From: Paraburkholderia sp. BL9I2N2
GTDB taxonomy: Bacteria; Pseudomonadota; Gammaproteobacteria; Burkholderiales; Burkholderiaceae
DNA length: 64,000 nucleotides
Direction: 5' to 3'
NCBI RefSeq assembly: GCF_004339745.1
Contig: NZ_SMGP01000005.1
Location: 372,001 to 436,000 of the forward strand
The notes beneath the pieces were generated by a model, which did not search any database, was not told where the DNA came from, and saw only the letters and a program-made list of their open reading frames with translations. Numbering within the stretch: the stretch's first letter is position 1; each line of letters opens with the position of its first letter. The translations under genes and the position numbers were made by a program. Shown in pieces: positions 38,001 to 44,850 of this stretch.

Positions 38001-38562
38001 CCACGAGAGACCATATGGCCCGTTCTACGGACGAGGCTACCTCCAGCTTACCTGGCCGAGTAACTACGATGAATATGGAGCCTTCAGACTGCTGCCGAAT
38101 ATCAGTGGGTCGACTTATTCAGACTCGCGGATCAGCGCTACGAGTACACATGAATGGTCAACCGGCGCCCCTCCCCGGCGTTGGTTCCCACGCTACGATC
38201 CAGCCCGAATAGCGTCCAATCTAACTGATGCCGCAGATTCTTCTGGCATGTTTTGGGTTTCCAAACATTTTCGAGGGAAGACCAATATTAACCGTGCCGC
38301 AGACCTTGGTGTGGGGCCAGCGATTGTCGGCTTTATTAGCTGGCTTATCAATGGCGGAGCTGCGGGATACGCAAATCGCCAGCAATTCGCGGCATTGCTC
38401 CGCCGCGTCCTGGCGGACGATACCAGTAATGTCCATGAGGAGACCATTTGCTATCCACCGTTAACCCCTCCAGGCCAGCCAGCGCTATGTCACACTTTTC
38501 CCCCTGAGACGGTCGCGGCAACTTCAACCATTCAAGTTAACTATGTTCCGCAAATTCCTTAG
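35077..38562 (+). CDS. VgrG-type T6SS tip protein fused to M23-like and GH19-like cell-wall hydrolase domains
   Basis: This protein has 1161 residues. Residues 1-390 are the gp27-like VgrG base (LRGTEALGKLYRYTLDM, QMWESDFHFLTRLWREWGIYYFED). The gp5-like OB fold begins at about 419 (ETAVVVGPKDQTTWVDAYGRVKI) but breaks off within about 20 residues, and no beta-helical needle follows. Residues 450-570 resemble M23 endopeptidases (WHGGVHL, YYSVYMHM, QIHFEIV); the usual zinc Asp is His460 and the first His of HxH is Gln563, with His456 and His565 kept. Residues about 930-1120 resemble GH19 chitinase/lysozyme (FLAQAYIETG with Glu962, YGPFYGRGYLQLTW). Start ATG has GGGAGGGG upstream. Likely a peptidoglycan-attacking tip protein delivered by T6SS; no core T6SS genes are nearby. 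Confidence 0.88.
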   Translation: MYSPSQSRTLSVSCNAFPVDRGVPVLSPVRLRGTEALGKLYRYTLDMATTYTPGLSQYNTKFQIVPARLVGKDITISIEFDGKGTFIPGMPGDSGAGNVGAGVRTITGIIARVEMTGVDDRHTYYRLVVRPALWLTTKTSRSRIFQNRSVLDITRDVLREHPVLFDVKVSARGLKDGYPERDFVRQMWESDFHFLTRLWREWGIYYFEDNNRLVLCDGPGVHEPHRNAYDSIRYHAPDGARIDEEHIHKLKASRRITAARVTVVDYDYTRGAQKFVEEHDAFGELHKAEERHWGDYSQPLAGATGLSGQPNNYLEEAHYLAGVRAHALFSRNERLRGRGSLLGLKTGRTFFLTDHPESDVNAEYLVVSTTLDIRNVSETTISGRTSARTPGADQYQCVTDFVLQSPNRFFRNRLKKKPRCYAETAVVVGPKDQTTWVDAYGRVKICYPVSFNLGWHGGVHLKAPTDGTQPASVRAIADGKIVYVRRTDTTHKATLQYRNVRTDDGCVVIRHDTEIGEGDHAKITYYSVYMHMQQVLSSVAVGKKIYRKDLIGTPGQIYGQFPQIHFEIVCDEANLRKMIGRAPGSLGNSPARTDAVYGDVWFFVPRGTKLFANEPHPYREDDSFPAIATLHPQAPLVPAGTSRDLVIRMHYEKDCTLTTYQQNMDLSWSVSGAMPAESEAEYNLFSRATALSRRYTDSSLASITAGIAVPSPSAIFEMIRFGRCIDDHLASGARFNHWRKVRTPDGDGWINLSKAGVRVYSDADFPEWAGWSFVNDDPTPDSLCESTTVKRWLDVNHSGHVSHADAVGALGVDAIRQRLARAVCKFPSEWSRSGLEARYNWLKSPHEALSSPLSEADFGKLMDHARDLAFWEDISDPDLPHANEVWHFPPAVFIRHMRTCNWLGVAELAQCLPRRSLTGQISWNEAHQRATVHYKSINMLRRKYLGESTPRLVHFLAQAYIETGILSLINEGGTGHERPYGPFYGRGYLQLTWPSNYDEYGAFRLLPNISGSTYSDSRISATSTHEWSTGAPPRRWFPRYDPARIASNLTDAADSSGMFWVSKHFRGKTNINRAADLGVGPAIVGFISWLINGGAAGYANRQQFAALLRRVLADDTSNVHEETICYPPLTPPGQPALCHTFPPETVAATSTIQVNYVPQIP

Positions 38563-39061
38563 CATCGCCGTGATTGCAATCGGGTCCAACGTGATTGCCG
38601 CCGAAGTGGTGGTACTTCCGCAAGCGTGGCACGACTCTCACTACGCTTCATGCTATTCGTCGTTGAAGGCGGGAATGTCTGACACCTATGGCATCAGTTT
38701 TGAAGAAGATAAAAATATCTTGCGAATTCCTCGGCATATGGGATTACGTTACTTTGTAATTGCAAGCGATACGACTTCCGGAACCAACTCCCAAAAAACG
38801 GTTTTCGAGCAACGTAGCTCGACTAATTGGTGTGTAGTTCTAGCCTCACCGCCTGTTGCAGCCTTGGTTCCGGGTCCTGTGTCGGCGACTTTGCGGCGGC
38901 CGTTGACGTGGACGTCTGTCACGCAAGCTCCCCCCGGCTTCCCGGAGATGAAAGTTTTGTACAAGTGGAACTCCAAAGATCTGATCTACGTACCAGCAAA
39001 TTGCTACAAAGGGAATGACGGACGCTGGAAGTCGTTCAACTGCAATGAAGCATATCAATAG
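38543..39061 (+). CDS. Putative periplasmic immunity protein to the VgrG hydrolase
   Basis: This 172-residue protein has an N-terminal signal-like segment (FRKFLSIAVIAIGSNVIAAE), so it should reach the periplasm. Mature Cys residues occur in ASCYSS, NWCVVL, ANCYKG and FNCNEA. The family is not recognised. Its start overlaps the last 20 bases of the VgrG gene, which couples the two. Peptidoglycan hydrolase effectors act in the periplasm and need periplasmic immunity proteins encoded next to them, so the location is the main argument. Codon use is AT-richer than the flanking chromosome. Confidence 0.6.
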   Translation: MFRKFLSIAVIAIGSNVIAAEVVVLPQAWHDSHYASCYSSLKAGMSDTYGISFEEDKNILRIPRHMGLRYFVIASDTTSGTNSQKTVFEQRSSTNWCVVLASPPVAALVPGPVSATLRRPLTWTSVTQAPPGFPEMKVLYKWNSKDLIYVPANCYKGNDGRWKSFNCNEAYQ

Positions 39062-39087
39062 TCGTTTGACTCACGGTCAAACGACTA
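39059..39087 (+). terminator. Perfect 12-bp hairpin overlapping the immunity gene stop
   Basis: TAGTCGTTTGAC (39059-39070) and GTCAAACGACTA (39076-39087) form a perfect stem with loop TCACG; the TAG stop is part of the stem. No T-run follows, so it may be a terminator or a recombination scar. Confidence 0.5.
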
Positions 39088-39114
39088 AGGACTAGGTCAC
39101 GAAAAAGGTAAAAA

Positions 39115-39522
39115 TTGTTTTGGGCAATATGTCTGTCGTTGACCAAGGCAAAGGTGGAAAGAGATTTGAACCAGAACGGGTATCAGCTTACCATCGCCGA
39201 TTGCCCGAAAGGCGGTGCCTGCTCCTGTCGAATTCCTGTGTCCTTCAAGGTAGACCTGATGACCGAAGACCCTGATTGCCGCGCTCATACCAGTATTAAC
39301 CTTCACGTTAAATCGGAGCGTGCAGATTCGGCCAACTGGTCCGAGAAGGTGACGTACATATCCCCACAGACTGGCCGCGAGACTGAAATCGCGGTCCATC
39401 ATGTCGAAACCCATGTGGTGGGGCATCTGCTCAGTTTTCCGGACGAATACTACTGGGACGGGGGTGCGGTTCACAAACAGTACATCAAGTCTGATCGAAC
39501 CGTCGATGTACCACTGGCATAG
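39115..39522 (+). pseudogene. Decayed metallopeptidase-like T6SS effector fragment
   Basis: The readable part (LTKAKVERDLNQNGYQLTIAD, then VETHVVGHLLSFPDEYYWDGGAVHKQYI) looks like a zinc-peptidase-type protein whose HEXXH motif has become HVVGH, losing the catalytic Glu. There is no ATG, only a TTG at 39115, and the N-terminus appears cut off. The frame stops at TAG 39520-39522 after VDVPLA, yet continues without further stops as NNPNKQRQGETNRT, which reads like the lost continuation, and then runs into the next gene in the same frame. It is best seen as a truncated, inactive effector relic. Confidence 0.55.
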
Positions 39523-39591
39523 AACAATCCGAACAAACAGAGGCAAGGTGAAACTAACAGAACCGCAAGGTTAAGGAAAGTAGTAGACCCG

Positions 39592-40188
39592 GTGCGGGTT
39601 GAGCAGGGTTACGTGGATTTCTACCACTCGCTTAAATACCTTCAACGCTTCTACGATGCAGGCTCAAAAACTGCCAAGTTGGATGTCAAGCCGACGATTG
39701 CCCCCAAGAATGGAGGGTTTTTGGTCACACTGGCTTTCCAGAATTCCGGAAAGGAGGAGATTGCGTTTAGCAGTCCGTCTGTATGGGAGGGGCGTTACAA
39801 CCCAATAGCCAGCAGATCGTGGGCCGTTGTGTCTGGTGTTCGCGACGACAATATCAAAGTACACAACAAAAGCCTGGAGTTCGACACTGGATTTATCGGT
39901 GCGTCAGCGCTACTCAATCACAGCGATTTCTCAGGCGAAGTCCTACGTCTTCAACCCGGCCAAACCCGCTATGCACAATATATGGTTTTCCCGAGCAATC
40001 CCTTCAAAAAAGGCCGCTACCTGATTGCAGTGAGCGTCGCTATTCAGCAGGTATCGGAGCCGCAGGCATTAAATGGTTATGTCGAGTTCGCTGGCCAAAA
40101 GAACTATGTGGAGTTCGCACACGACTACCCAACGACGCCGGAAGAAATCGCAGCGTTTGACGCACACCAGCGCGCTGAGGATCCATGA
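39592..40188 (+). CDS. Accessory or immunity-like protein in the T6SS island, possibly 5'-truncated
   Basis: This frame of 198 residues opens with GTG at 39592 (RVEQGYVDFYHSLKYLQRFYD). It is beta-rich (GFLVTLAFQNSGKEEIAFSSPSVWEGRYNP, RLQPGQTRYAQYMVFPSNPF, YLIAVSVAIQQ) and ends YPTTPEEIAAFDAHQRAEDP. No signal peptide is present, although similar island proteins would be expected to carry one. It is in the same frame as the preceding pseudogene, so a deletion may have joined them and removed its true start. Its last bases overlap the PAAR gene start (ATGA). Function unproven. Confidence 0.5.
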   Translation: MRVEQGYVDFYHSLKYLQRFYDAGSKTAKLDVKPTIAPKNGGFLVTLAFQNSGKEEIAFSSPSVWEGRYNPIASRSWAVVSGVRDDNIKVHNKSLEFDTGFIGASALLNHSDFSGEVLRLQPGQTRYAQYMVFPSNPFKKGRYLIAVSVAIQQVSEPQALNGYVEFAGQKNYVEFAHDYPTTPEEIAAFDAHQRAEDP

Positions 40189-40436
40189 TCGACGTAATCC
40201 GACTCGGTGACACCACCGACCACGGCGGCGAAGTCATCACCGCTTCGCAAACCATGCGCTACGCCGGACGGCGCGTGGCCCGCGTGGGCGATCTCGTGAA
40301 GTGCCCGCTGCATCCCGAAGTCCAGCCTAATATGATCCTCGAAGGCGACAGGAAAATCACGGATCGCGGCACGCCCGTCGCGCGGCAGGGGCATCACGCC
40401 ACGTGCGGGTGCAGCCTGATTTCGAGTCTTGTCTGA
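40185..40436 (+). CDS. PAAR domain protein (T6SS spike tip)
   Basis: This 83-residue protein is a single PAAR domain: IDVIRLGDTTDHGGEVI, RVARVGDLVKCPLHPEVQPNMILEGDRKITD and QGHHATCGCSLISS. The conserved His and Cys residues of the zinc site are present. PAAR proteins cap the VgrG spike and sharpen it. It overlaps the preceding gene by four bases and closes the island. Because the VgrG upstream lacks the needle that PAAR normally caps, it may serve another VgrG elsewhere. Confidence 0.88.
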   Translation: MIDVIRLGDTTDHGGEVITASQTMRYAGRRVARVGDLVKCPLHPEVQPNMILEGDRKITDRGTPVARQGHHATCGCSLISSLV

Positions 40437-40635
40437 TGCCTTGCTTCGATGCTGGAGAGTCGCTGCCGGAAATGGAAATCACAGGTGTGGTTCATGACCT
40501 TGAGTTTCCTGCCGGACATGAGCGCCGGTGCCTTCATCGTGGATAGGCTCGACCGGTAGCGGGAAATACAAACGAAGAAAACTCGCGTATTGGGCCTTCT
40601 CCGCTTAAATAGCCAAGCAGTCCTGCCGCGTTGCC
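40437..40635. other. Right edge of the T6SS island
   Basis: About 200 bases hold no recognisable gene, repeat end or insertion sequence. The sequence returns to high GC at the right end. Confidence 0.35.
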
Positions 40636-42555
40636 CTACACACTCCTCCCCCTCAACGCCCAATTGAACACCCGCCGCGTATCCAAAACCGGCTGCATCA
40701 ACCGATCGAACAACTGCGCGACCGCGCCATCCAATTGCGCAAGTGCCGATGCCTGGTTCACGTCGAAATCAACGGCGGGCAGCACCGGCACATGCTGATC
40801 TGACCGACCACGCGCAGCACCCGCCGCCGCATCGCCATAACGCGCAATCAACGAATCAAGCCGCGCCACGATCGACGCGACATGAGCCGCACCCACTTCC
40901 GCCGCATTCAGCGCCGTCTCATCCTCCAACCCACCGCGTCGCGCAAACCCACTCAACACGCGCGCCCAATGCAGGCAACACAGCAACGCACCAGTCGCCA
41001 ACTCGACGTCCGGATTCCACACCACCACGCGCTGCGTCTGCAGCGGCCGCAGCGCGATCCGCAGATCGTGCCAACCGCGATCGAGCTTACGCACCGCGGC
41101 AACCGCATCACCCGCTTGCGCACCCGACCCAGCCAAGCGCACCACCTCCCGCAACGCGCCCAACACCGCGCCTAGTCTCGCCTCGACGTGCCGCGTCGCT
41201 GCAAGCGGCATCATCAGAATCGCGACGGCGAACGACACGAGACAACCCACCAGCACTTCTTCGATCCGCAACTCGACCAGCGGCCCCATCGCGAACCCCA
41301 GTTCGCCATAGACCAACCCGACGAGCACGGTGATGAAAAACACCCCCGGCGCATACGCGCTCAGGATGTAGTAAGCCCAGCCGAACACGCACAGCGCCAT
41401 CGCGGCCACCAGCAACACCGGCGAGTCGTGCAGCGGCGCGACCAGCAACACGCTGACGAGCGCGCCGGCCAACGTCCCCACGAGGCGCTGCGCGCCGCGA
41501 TACACCGTATCGGCGCGCGACCGCGTGCCGAGAAACACGACGAACGTCGTGATGACCGCCCAGAACCAACGCTCCGGCGAAAGCGAGTGGCCGATCAGCA
41601 TCGCGAGCAACGCAGCGGTCGTGGCGCGCGTGGCGGGAAGCCAGCAGAGCTTGCTGCGCAAGTCGGCAAAGCGCTGTGCCGCAGTCAGCGCAACCGCACC
41701 GCTCGCCGGTGCAGACGAAGCGCGTCGCGTGTCGCCTCGATGCGCAATCTCCCCGAGCCGCGCAATCGCGTGACGCAATACATCGGCACTCGCCTTGACG
41801 CCGCCATCCGCGGGTCCTGATGCAAACGCATGCTGCCCCGCCGCCACTTCCACTTCGACGATCCGTTCACGAATCGTTTCAGCATCCGACGGATTCAGCA
41901 GCGCCAAGTGTTCTTCGAGTGAGAGGGCGGCTTCGTTCAACGCGGAGAGATGCGCGGCGGCAGCCGGAGCGTGAAGCACACGCGACGCGCGCAGCGTCAC
42001 CGTATGAACGGCGAGTCGAAAGCTCGCCGCCGTCCGCATCGGCACGATCACGCGGCCTACCAGCGCAACCATCAACGGGCCGAACGCAGACAGCACGAGC
42101 GACTGCGCGAGATGCGTCGTCGAAGGATGCAGATACAGGCCGAGGTAAAAGCACACCACGCCCAGCATCGCGCAACCCAATGCACGCGACCCGCACGCCT
42201 GGCACAGCATGCCGGCGAACATCACGACGAGGAAGCCCGCATCGCCGGCCAGCGGATAACGGCACAGTACGCTCGCCGTAGCGAAGCACACACCAGCGCA
42301 GAGATAAAGGTAGAAGAGCGTGCTGAACCAGGCGGTCCGCCGCGTCTCGCGCACGAACAGCGGCGCGACCATCGCAAAGAGAATGCCAGGCGCGGCGAGC
42401 GTGATGGGCTGACCGCGGAAGACGGTCCACGCGATGCTGACTACGCCGGTGAGCAGGCAGGCAAGCGCAACGCGCAGCGCGGTATGGAGACGCACGAGTC
42501 CCGGATCCGCAACTAGCAGGCGGTCGGCGATGCGCGAAAACGCGGCAGCAATCAT
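40636..42555 (-). CDS. FUSC family transporter (second, solo copy)
   Basis: This 639-residue membrane protein has two blocks of hydrophobic segments (about 28-190 and about 335-470) and cytosolic linkers, the FUSC layout. LVRLHTALRVALACLLTGVVSIAW is the first block, and SPERWFWAVITTFVVFLGTRSRADTVYRGAQRLVGTLAGALVSV is the second-half signature (shown here in parts by its position near residue 330). Unlike the pump at 20086 it has no adaptor, DUF1656 or OMF partner nearby. The likely role is export of an aromatic or other organic acid; the substrate is unknown. Confidence 0.85.
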   Translation of the reverse strand: MIAAAFSRIADRLLVADPGLVRLHTALRVALACLLTGVVSIAWTVFRGQPITLAAPGILFAMVAPLFVRETRRTAWFSTLFYLYLCAGVCFATASVLCRYPLAGDAGFLVVMFAGMLCQACGSRALGCAMLGVVCFYLGLYLHPSTTHLAQSLVLSAFGPLMVALVGRVIVPMRTAASFRLAVHTVTLRASRVLHAPAAAAHLSALNEAALSLEEHLALLNPSDAETIRERIVEVEVAAGQHAFASGPADGGVKASADVLRHAIARLGEIAHRGDTRRASSAPASGAVALTAAQRFADLRSKLCWLPATRATTAALLAMLIGHSLSPERWFWAVITTFVVFLGTRSRADTVYRGAQRLVGTLAGALVSVLLVAPLHDSPVLLVAAMALCVFGWAYYILSAYAPGVFFITVLVGLVYGELGFAMGPLVELRIEEVLVGCLVSFAVAILMMPLAATRHVEARLGAVLGALREVVRLAGSGAQAGDAVAAVRKLDRGWHDLRIALRPLQTQRVVVWNPDVELATGALLCCLHWARVLSGFARRGGLEDETALNAAEVGAAHVASIVARLDSLIARYGDAAAGAARGRSDQHVPVLPAVDFDVNQASALAQLDGAVAQLFDRLMQPVLDTRRVFNWALRGRSV

Positions 42556-42869
42556 GATCGATGATATCCAGGCTAAATGGCCGCCATCGGCTTTTGGCCG
42601 ATTGCGACAGGGCGGGCACGTGGGCCCGCCACCTTCGTATCGTCGAACTGGGCCGCCATGCCGGGATCACCGGCTGAAAGCCCCATCCGACGATGGGCGA
42701 TAACACGCGAACAGACACGCCGAATGCGCTGCAAAAGGGTGGCGCAGCGCATCCAGCGGGTTCGGGTTTTCCCGGATGATACCGGGTCAAAATTGCGATT
42801 GTCGAATTTTTGCCGCAGCGCAGCAGCAGGCGGCGCAGTAGCGCACGTCAAGCCGAGCTAAGTCAAACC
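42556..42869. other. Intergenic region between two minus-strand genes
   Basis: No gene or clear dyad is seen. It should hold the promoter of the FUSC gene and the end of the oxygenase transcript. Confidence 0.4.
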
Positions 42870-43688
42870 TCAGGCCGCGTCGTGGAAAATCACGCCGAGC
42901 GTGTGCCGTTGGCCGGAGCGCAAGCGGCTCACACCATGCCGCAGATTCACGCGGTAAGGGCCGCGCGTTCCCTGAACCGGCCGATGATGGACCGCGAACA
43001 CCACCGCATCGCCCTTGCCGAGCGGCACCACTTCCGTACGCGATTGCATGCGCGGACGTTGCTCAGTCATCACGAATTCGCCGCCGGTGAAATCCGCGCC
43101 GGGCTCGGACAATAGAATCGCGACCTGCAGCGGGAACACGTGTTCGCCGTAGAGATCCTGATGCAGGCAGTTGTAGTCGTCGGTGGCGTATTGAAGCATC
43201 AGCGGCGTGGGGCGCGTCTGCCCGGCCGCGTGGCAACGCTCGATAAACTCCGCGTGCGCCGCCGGATAGCGGACATCGATACCCATCACCTCATTCCAGC
43301 GATTCGCCACCGGCGCGAGACGCGGATAAAGCGCGGTGCGCAAATCGCCGATCAACGACGGCAGCGGATACGCAAAATACTTGTATTCGCCGCGGCCGAA
43401 ACCGTGCCGCGCCATCACGACGCGGCTACGAAACAGCGCATCGCACGGATAAAGCGCGGTCAGCGCGTCGCATTCCTCTGAGCTGAACAGATTGCGCAGC
43501 ATCGCGCAGCCATACGCGTTCAAGCCTTCTTCGACATCGAACCAGTCGATCGCGCCGACGCGCTGCGCAAGCGAGCGGTGCGCTGGCGCCTCAGCGCTTT
43601 TCACGTCCGGCTTCCGTCCCGCACCGGGTTTCCAATCCAAATCCAATGCCAGCGAGCGGGACTGCGTACCCTTCGCAACCGTATCCAT
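42870..43688 (-). CDS. 2-oxoglutarate/Fe(II)-dependent oxygenase
   Basis: This 272-residue cytosolic protein has the double-stranded beta-helix iron site HxD...H. The first pair is in CLHQDLYGEHVFPLQVAIL, the distal His in VNLRHGVSRL, and the 2OG-binding Arg probably in SGQRHTLGVIFHD. GAMLRNLFSSEECDAL-like residues near 60 resemble prolyl-hydroxylase-type family members. No neighbours hint at the substrate; it stands alone, divergent from the itaconate cluster. It could hydroxylate a protein or a small molecule. Confidence 0.8.
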   Translation of the reverse strand: MDTVAKGTQSRSLALDLDWKPGAGRKPDVKSAEAPAHRSLAQRVGAIDWFDVEEGLNAYGCAMLRNLFSSEECDALTALYPCDALFRSRVVMARHGFGRGEYKYFAYPLPSLIGDLRTALYPRLAPVANRWNEVMGIDVRYPAAHAEFIERCHAAGQTRPTPLMLQYATDDYNCLHQDLYGEHVFPLQVAILLSEPGADFTGGEFVMTEQRPRMQSRTEVVPLGKGDAVVFAVHHRPVQGTRGPYRVNLRHGVSRLRSGQRHTLGVIFHDAA

Positions 43689-43977
43689 AAGCCATCTCCG
43701 TCAAGCAATCACCAGAACGATGATTGAGTGTAAGCACGCGCGTCATGCCGCGCACTCCGACTCTTGCTTTTCAATTCCGTGCTGTTCACGGCCGGCGCCT
43801 CGGCAACGAGCGCATCATGTTCAGAGCGATCCGGCGGCAGCGCCCGCCACACGGCGGCCCAGCGAGCCTTAAGCAAATCCAAACGCCCGCTTCGAAAATG
43901 CAAACTTTGCGGGATGTGCCGCGTCGTTCATAGTAGGACCCTATTAAACCCAATGCGCGTATCCGGAGACTGTGCCC
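43689..43977. other. Divergent promoter region for oxygenase and itaconate cluster
   Basis: No gene is seen. It contains the dyad at 43886-43913 and, nearer to the hydratase start, an AT-rich stretch (TAGTAGGACCCTATTAAA, about 43930-43948) that could hold the promoter -10. Confidence 0.45.
43886..43913. promoter_or_regulatory. Dyad upstream of the itaconate cluster, candidate LysR site
   Basis: CCCGC (43886-43890) and GCGGG (43909-43913) flank the small palindrome GCAAACTTTGC (43900-43910), about 65-90 bases before the first gene. LysR regulators bind such interrupted dyads and a LysR gene lies downstream at 52095. Inference only. Confidence 0.35.
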
Positions 43978-44820
43978 ATGTCTGCTTCCCCGCAGAAACT
44001 CGACGACTGGCTTGACAAGGAGGAGGTCGCCAAAGACGACATCACCGCCTTTCCCCTGAAGGCGATGGCCGCCACGCTCGATCGCGAGGAAAACGGCGAC
44101 TGCGTGCCGCCGCTTTGGCACTGGCTGTACTTTCTGCCGGTTGCGCCGATGTCCGAAGTTGGCCCGGACGGCCATCCGAAGCGCGGCGGTTTTCTGCCGC
44201 CCGTGCCGCTGCCGCGTCGCATGTGGGCCGGCGGCCGGCTGACCTTTCACGCGCCGCTCAAGGTGGGCGAGCATGCCACGCGCACTTCGACGATCGCCAA
44301 TATCGAAGACAAGACCGGCCGGTCCGGCCGTCTCGTGTTCGTCACGGTGCAGCACACCATCGAAGCAGGTGGCGAACTGAAGCTCGAAGAAGAGCACGAC
44401 ATCGTCTATCGCGACGCGCCGCAGGATGGCGCGCGGCCCCCGCAGCCGCAACTCGCGCCGGAAGGCGAAACCTGGTGCCGCACGATCGACGCCGACGCTG
44501 TCATGCTGTTCCGCTACTCGGCGCTGACCTTCAACGGCCACCGTATCCACTACGACTATCCTTACGTCACGGAAGTCGAAGGCTATCCAGGCCTGATCGT
44601 TCACGGTCCGTTGATTGCAACGCTGCTAGTCGACCTGGTGCGCCGCGAACAACCGGACGCCACGCTGCAAAGTTTCGCCTTCAAGGCAGTGCGTCCGACC
44701 TTCGCAGGCCAGCCTTTCACGGTGTGCGGCAAGCCTTCCGCGGACGGCAAGCTCATCGAGCTATGGGCCAAAGACCACGAAGGCTATCTGACCATGCGCG
44801 CCACGGCGGCCATTGCCTGA
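43978..44820 (+). CDS. ich: Itaconyl-CoA/mesaconyl-C4-CoA hydratase (MaoC, hot-dog fold)
   Basis: This 280-residue protein is a double hot-dog MaoC-type hydratase. Landmarks are WHWLYFLPVAPMSEVGPDGHPKRGGFLPP, PRRMWAGGRLTFHAPLKVGE, LVFVTVQHTI, and the C-terminal RYSALTFNGHRIHYDYPYVTEVEGYPGLIVHGPL with the hydratase Asp/His residues (this stretch is cited by position near residue 180). In Pseudomonas aeruginosa the homologous Ich hydrates itaconyl-CoA to citramalyl-CoA. Start ATG 43978 is chosen over GTG 43972. It is the first gene of a six-gene cluster whose order and content match the itaconate degradation locus. Confidence 0.85.
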   Translation: MSASPQKLDDWLDKEEVAKDDITAFPLKAMAATLDREENGDCVPPLWHWLYFLPVAPMSEVGPDGHPKRGGFLPPVPLPRRMWAGGRLTFHAPLKVGEHATRTSTIANIEDKTGRSGRLVFVTVQHTIEAGGELKLEEEHDIVYRDAPQDGARPPQPQLAPEGETWCRTIDADAVMLFRYSALTFNGHRIHYDYPYVTEVEGYPGLIVHGPLIATLLVDLVRREQPDATLQSFAFKAVRPTFAGQPFTVCGKPSADGKLIELWAKDHEGYLTMRATAAIA

Positions 44821-44850
44821 GCTTCGCCTGACCTACAAGAGATTCGATTA

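Noticed and set aside
40437-40635. Insertion-sequence remnant at the right edge of the T6SS island
   Set aside because: No inverted ends, target duplication or transposase motif could be found.
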